Below, in pieces: positions 60,389 to 64,000 of a stretch of DNA of 64,000 nucleotides. The notes under the pieces are model-generated. The model searched no databases, had not been told where the DNA came from, and worked only from the letters and a program-made list of their open reading frames with translations. The translations under genes were made by a program, and so were the position numbers. The stretch is from Candidatus Zipacnadia bacterium (GTDB lineage: Bacteria > Armatimonadota > Zipacnadia > Zipacnadales > UBA5352): NCBI GenBank assembly GCA_029820945.1, contig JALGUJ010000005.1, forward strand, positions 1 to 64,000. The letters run 5' to 3'. The stretch's first letter is position 1, and every line of letters starts with the position of its first letter.

Positions 60389-62872
60389 CTACAGCGAGAG
60401 TCGTGCGAGGCGCTTGCGGAGCCCGGCGAGTCGCTCGCGGCTGCGCAGTGCGTGCTGCACCGCGGGGTGCGCGCTGATGAGCTCCCAGTCCACGTCCTCG
60501 TCTATCGCCTGGAGCGCGTAGCGTGGGCCCGCCAGCCTCGGCGGCACCGTGGTCAGGCATTCGCGCGGGTCGAGCGGCCGGAAGCTCATGATCGTCTCAT
60601 CGAACCTGGCCCTGGCCTCGCCGCCCCCATAAGCGAGCACACTGAGCTCCTGGTAGCGCCGTTGGCCGGCTGCTCCGCCCAGAGTCTTCATGCGCTGCCA
60701 GTGACGCAGGGCAGCCTCCACGTCTGTCGCGCGGTTGCGCAGCATGTAGGCCAGGCCGATGTTGCCGTGCAGCACCGGGTCGTCAGGGGCGCCCTCGAGG
60801 GCATCGAGGAAGTAACGCAGAGCCGTGGAGAGGTGCTTCTGTGCCCTTTGCAGCAGATGCTGCTCGCGCTCCTCGCTTGAGAGACCCGCCGCGCGAACCT
60901 GGCGGTTCAACTCCAGTCCCTCCTGGGCGTACACGATGCCCAGGTTGTTGGCGGCCTCGCCGCTATGCTCAAGCTGGAGCATCTTGCGGAAGGCAGTGCG
61001 TGCAGCCTCCGTATCGCCGAGGTTGTAGGCACACATACCGAGATTGCAGAAGGCATCGCTGCTGACCTCGCCCAGCTCCAAAGCCAGTTGCAGATACCGG
61101 CGGGCGCGCTTGAGTAGGTCCCGGGCACGGCCGACCAACCCGCCATCCCTGGCCCCATGTGCCTCCTGTACCGCTCTCGCGGCCTCGGCCAACGCGGTCC
61201 CCGCGCAGAAGCGGAGGAAGCCATCGTCGGGATAGGCGGCGGCCACGCGCAGGAACCCGTCGGCGGCCGCCTCGAACTCCAGCCGCAGGTACCGATACAG
61301 GGCGAGGTTCAGTCTCGCCTCGGCAGACTCCTGGACGTCTGCGTCCACGACCTCCTCCAGGGGCCGTGCACAGCGGCCCAAGGCGCTAAGGAACCGCTCG
61401 CGCTGCCGCTTGCCCATCTTCGGCGAGTACAGCTTCAGCGCGTCCGCCAGATAGGCCAACCCCTCGAGGAAGCGCACAGATGAGTGCTCGCGCTGGTCGT
61501 CCGAGAGCTGCTCGAGCATCTCGAGCGCCGCTTCGGCGTCGCCGGCGGCGATCCGGGCGGTGGCCAGGTTGACGATCACGCCGGTGTGTTCGGGGCCCGG
61601 CTCTGCCGCGCGCGAGAGTTCCTCCTGTATACGCTCATCGTCGCCCAATGCCCAGCCCACGCACCCGAGGTTGTTGTGCAGTCCGATGTCCGCCTCGTCG
61701 TGCTCCAGCCCCCTCTCGAGCTGGCCCATCGCAGGCCCAAGCCTGTCAAGCCCGATGAGCACCAGCGCGCTGTTGTGTGCCGCCAGGACCGGGTACTCCT
61801 TGCGCACCCAGGGGTTGTTGAAGCTGTCAAGTGCGTCGCCATGCTGTCCGAGCATGAGCCGCACCACACCGCGGTTCAGCTCAACGGCGGGGCTGCCTGG
61901 GGCCAGAAGTGCCGCCCGACTGAGCTGGCGGGCAGCGACCATCGGTCGCCCCCCGGCGCACAGCAGTGCTCCGAGCGCGGTCACCAGCCGGGGGTTGAGC
62001 GGGTCGAGCACCGCGGCCTCCTGCAGTCCTCTGATCGCCTCACGCAACCTGCCCCTCCGGTGTTGCACGAGAGCGAGGTTGGCGCGCGGCGCCACGGCGA
62101 CAGGGTCCTGCTCAATTGCCCGGGAGAAGTAGTCCTCCGCCCGATCGAGGTTCCCCGCGGCCAGCTCCCTGGCGCCCAGGCTATTGAGCGTCGCCGCGGA
62201 GGCAAGGCGATCGAGCCGATCCACCAGACGCCTGGCGACCGGTGGGGGCGGCCTCCTGGTGAGGAGCACACCGATGTTGTGGTGGGCTGCCTGGGACGTC
62301 GCGTCATCGCTTGCCGCCTCGGCCAGCATCTCGGCCGCGGCGGCGAAGTCGCTCCTCTCCGCCAGAGCGACCGCGAGGTTCAGACGCACGCCCGGCATGC
62401 CGTCGTGGGAGTCAGCACGCTCCAGTGCAGACAGCGCTCGCTCGGGGTCGCCGTGGAGCAGGGCCACCACGCCCAGCGCATTCCACGCCTGGACGTCGTT
62501 CCCGTTCTCCTCGACGTGCTGCTGCAGGTCCTCTGAGGCGCGCGCGAGCTCTCGCGAATAGGCCGCCCTGCGTCGGGCGAAGGCGATACGCGCAAACAGC
62601 AACCGAACGCGATGCACCAGCACCGCCGGCATCAGCACGACCACGAAGCCCAGCAGGGCGCCGATGACCGTCGCGGCGATCGTCCACAACGTCCCCGCGT
62701 CGCGGGCGAACGCGTGCGCCCAGACGAATCCCCCAGTGCCCCCAAGGACCAGCGCCAGGGCGCAGTACAGGATGCGTGTGGATCGCCGCGGAAGGTAGAT
62801 CGCGTAGGCAGTCTCGTCGGGGACTACGTCGGCGGCCTGCGGGAGAGCCAGGCGTCTGGAAAGCGTCCTCAT
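60389..62872 (-). CDS. Membrane-anchored TPR-repeat protein
   Basis: An 827-residue protein with two hydrophobic segments near the N terminus (ILYCALALVLGGTGGFVWA at about 35-53 and AATVIGALLGFVVVLMPAVL at about 66-85), followed by more than a dozen tetratricopeptide-like repeats (NALGVVALLHGDPERALSAL; NLGMCAYNLGDTEAARTAF; GNIGLAYMLRNRATDVEAAL). It is likely a scaffold at the inner membrane. The start at ATG 62872 is chosen over GTG 62884; neither has a good ribosome binding site. A promoter-like sequence lies about 48 nt upstream. Confidence 0.8.
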   Translation of the reverse strand: MRTLSRRLALPQAADVVPDETAYAIYLPRRSTRILYCALALVLGGTGGFVWAHAFARDAGTLWTIAATVIGALLGFVVVLMPAVLVHRVRLLFARIAFARRRAAYSRELARASEDLQQHVEENGNDVQAWNALGVVALLHGDPERALSALERADSHDGMPGVRLNLAVALAERSDFAAAAEMLAEAASDDATSQAAHHNIGVLLTRRPPPPVARRLVDRLDRLASAATLNSLGARELAAGNLDRAEDYFSRAIEQDPVAVAPRANLALVQHRRGRLREAIRGLQEAAVLDPLNPRLVTALGALLCAGGRPMVAARQLSRAALLAPGSPAVELNRGVVRLMLGQHGDALDSFNNPWVRKEYPVLAAHNSALVLIGLDRLGPAMGQLERGLEHDEADIGLHNNLGCVGWALGDDERIQEELSRAAEPGPEHTGVIVNLATARIAAGDAEAALEMLEQLSDDQREHSSVRFLEGLAYLADALKLYSPKMGKRQRERFLSALGRCARPLEEVVDADVQESAEARLNLALYRYLRLEFEAAADGFLRVAAAYPDDGFLRFCAGTALAEAARAVQEAHGARDGGLVGRARDLLKRARRYLQLALELGEVSSDAFCNLGMCAYNLGDTEAARTAFRKMLQLEHSGEAANNLGIVYAQEGLELNRQVRAAGLSSEEREQHLLQRAQKHLSTALRYFLDALEGAPDDPVLHGNIGLAYMLRNRATDVEAALRHWQRMKTLGGAAGQRRYQELSVLAYGGGEARARFDETIMSFRPLDPRECLTTVPPRLAGPRYALQAIDEDVDWELISAHPAVQHALRSRERLAGLRKRLARLSL

Positions 62873-62919
62873 GTGCTGCCACACCCAGCCGGCGTGTACT
62901 GGCGCCCATCCTCACCTTA

Positions 62920-62947
62920 CTTATACCCCGAGCGCACACGCCATCAA
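62920..62947 (-). promoter_or_regulatory. Sigma-70-like promoter for the TPR gene
   Basis: On the minus strand TTGATG (62947-62942) and TATAAG (62925-62920) are separated by 16 bp, matching four and five of six consensus bases. An 8-bp palindrome GTGTACAC lies at 62957-62964, ten bases upstream of the -35, and a half copy GTGTAC at 62893-62898. Confidence 0.5.
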
Positions 62948-62964
62948 CCGGTGCTGGTGTACAC

Positions 62965-62998
62965 GCATGCGGCCGAGCTCGATAGCTCGGCCACATGC
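62965..62998 (-). terminator. Long hairpin terminator after the SdrD/Cna-B-type gene
   Basis: GGCCGAGCT/AGCTCGGCC (62971-62979 with 62984-62992, loop CGAT) is extended by GCATG/CATGC (62965-62969 with 62994-62998) across one mismatch, giving a 14-bp paired stem. It lies 94 bases past the stop of the gene to its right. It has no U-tract, but it is the strongest stem in the window. Confidence 0.55.
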
Positions 62999-63091
62999 CG
63001 GTCGCCTCCGCTCTGCTGATGTCTTCGGCGGCCGGGCCCGCCGAGACTCATTGTTCTCGGGCGAGAGGGCACCGACCGTCGTCTTCAGTTA

Positions 63092-64000
63092 TCACCGCCG
63101 CGGCCTGTGACCGTGACGGCCCCCGCCGCGGCGGCCGTCATCGTCGTCGCCGTAGCCTGGAGAGCAGCCTCCACCACAGCTCATATTGCCGAGGTTGTTC
63201 CACTGGTTGAGGAACCAGGCCATGGAGCCGGCCTGGCCCTGGTCCTCGTTGTGGACGTACTCGGCCCACCAGAGCATGGCGGCCTCGAGCTGGGGCATCG
63301 AGCTGCTGTAGCCCGAGACCACATTCAGCTCGGCGGCCAGGAGTTGGCGATCCAGCTTCTGCAGCGGGCAGTTATCGCTGAGGGACGGGTGGAGATACCA
63401 GAGCGCCTTCCACAGCGGGTTACCGCCGAGATCGAAGGGCTCATCCCAGTAGCCGGCATCCGCGTCAAGCGCCTCAACTGCGGCCAGGTACTCCAGCAGG
63501 TCGGCCTTCGGGACCTGAACGCCCTTGCTGCAGTCGGCCAGCGCGCGCCGGACGTTGTGCTTCCAGAAGCCGATGGTGTGGTTGTCGCCCGTGATCTCGC
63601 ACTTGTGCATGGCCTTGACGATCTCACAGGGCTCGGGATAGTAGCCGAAGTAGAAGACGAGAGGGCTCTCGGTATCGGCGTCAATGGTGAAGTCATACGA
63701 GGCCGGCGTGGTGGTCTCCCAGTACTCGAGGAGGCCGTAGCCGCCCCCGTCGGTCACGGCAATCGAGTAGTCGCCACCCTCGCGGCTGCCGAAGTCGGCC
63801 AGCCCCGCGGCGTCGGTCTGCAGGAGGGTGGTGTCGCCGCTGTCGGAGAGCGTCACGCCTACGTCCTCGAAGCCCATCTCGAAGTCGTCGAACTCGCCGT
63901 TGCGATTCACATCGAAGAACACGTAGGCCAGGACGTCCGCCTCAGCGGGAAGCTCGTAGTCCGGATCGACGTAGCCGAAGTCGATGCCCGTGGCGGGCGC
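63092..64000 (-). CDS. 3' part of a secreted SdrD/Cna-B-type surface protein (5' end outside the window)
   Basis: The frame is open to the right edge and gives 302 residues to the stop at 63092. The visible start TGIDFGYVDPDYELPAEADV followed by VFFDVNRNGEFDDFEMGFED and VGVTLSD is the junction of two SdrD B-like/Cna-B repeats, with the calcium-binding DVNRNGEFD loop. The C-terminal ~200 residues are different: NHTIGFWKHNVRRAL and KLDRQLLAAELNVVSGY, a segment found at the ends of some surface proteins, ending in a Gly/Asp/Arg-rich tail. It is probably an adhesin or structural surface protein. Signal peptide and repeat number cannot be seen. Confidence 0.8.
   Translation of the reverse strand, partial: APATGIDFGYVDPDYELPAEADVLAYVFFDVNRNGEFDDFEMGFEDVGVTLSDSGDTTLLQTDAAGLADFGSREGGDYSIAVTDGGGYGLLEYWETTTPASYDFTIDADTESPLVFYFGYYPEPCEIVKAMHKCEITGDNHTIGFWKHNVRRALADCSKGVQVPKADLLEYLAAVEALDADAGYWDEPFDLGGNPLWKALWYLHPSLSDNCPLQKLDRQLLAAELNVVSGYSSSMPQLEAAMLWWAEYVHNEDQGQAGSMAWFLNQWNNLGNMSCGGGCSPGYGDDDDGRRGGGRHGHRPRR

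Noticed and set aside
1-64000. tRNA, rRNA, CRISPR arrays, insertion sequences and riboswitches
   Set aside because: No conserved tRNA loop sequence, repeat-spacer pattern, transposase or known riboswitch core was seen while reading both strands. Short or divergent elements could be missed by eye.

Overview
The window is high-GC bacterial DNA with about 40 genes, nearly all preceded by a clear GGAGG-type ribosome binding site. There are no tRNA or rRNA genes, CRISPR arrays, phage genes or insertion sequences. Roughly half of the genes encode proteins with Sec signal peptides: polysaccharide lyases, glycoside-hydrolase-like TIM barrels, esterases and beta-propellers. One protein has an outer-membrane-barrel look. 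This points to a Gram-negative-type (diderm) polysaccharide degrader. The mix of secreted hydrolases, Gfo/Idh/MocA oxidoreductases, DUF4091 proteins and ceramidase-like proteins is familiar from Armatimonadota, Planctomycetota and Hydrogenedentota-like genomes, but the phylum cannot be fixed from this sequence. Layout: (1) 1-5.7 kb holds a PLP aminomutase-like aminotransferase, an ABC exporter half-transporter with a near-perfect sigma-70 promoter, a frameshifted remnant of a DegT/DnrJ aminotransferase, a tiny membrane protein and an SGNH hydrolase. (2) 6.1-12.8 kb (minus strand) holds an acyl-CoA synthetase, a sugar-phosphate isomerase/epimerase-like protein, a giant secreted esterase with one live and one apparently dead alpha/beta-hydrolase domain, and a putative outer-membrane barrel. 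(3) 13-24.8 kb (minus strand) holds an unusual cluster: three cytosolic ceramidase-fold paralogues lacking the usual Ser nucleophile, a glycyl radical enzyme, two tandem Gfo/Idh/MocA paralogues lacking the EKP lysine, an M14-type zinc peptidase and a DUF4091 protein. (4) 25-34 kb (mostly plus strand) holds a GH42-like protein coupled to a small secreted protein, a tandem pair of secreted proteins with pseudopilin-like tails, an enolase-superfamily enzyme (minus strand) and a secreted propeller protein that seems to start at CTG. (5) 34-54.5 kb is a pectin/rhamnogalacturonan locus. It contains a PL1 pectate lyase overlapping a PL4 rhamnogalacturonan lyase, two polysaccharide-deacetylase-like proteins, a double nitrilase-domain secreted protein coupled to a TIM-barrel protein, an arylsulfotransferase-like protein followed by a 1309-residue GH42-like protein, a DUF3604/PHP protein and a PL10-like pectic acid lyase. 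(6) 54.6-64 kb holds a canonical Gfo/Idh/MocA oxidoreductase, a cysteine-synthase-like enzyme, formamidopyrimidine-DNA glycosylase with its own promoter, a large DUF4091-like secreted protein, a membrane-anchored TPR protein and the 3' part of an SdrD/Cna-B-type surface protein. How the genes may work together (inference): the secreted lyases and hydrolases would open pectin and rhamnogalacturonan-I. The sugar-acid type enzymes (enolase superfamily, isomerase, oxidoreductases, possibly the glycyl radical enzyme) could process the products inside the cell. No SusC/SusD pair, TonB receptor or sugar ABC importer is seen, so uptake is unexplained within the window.
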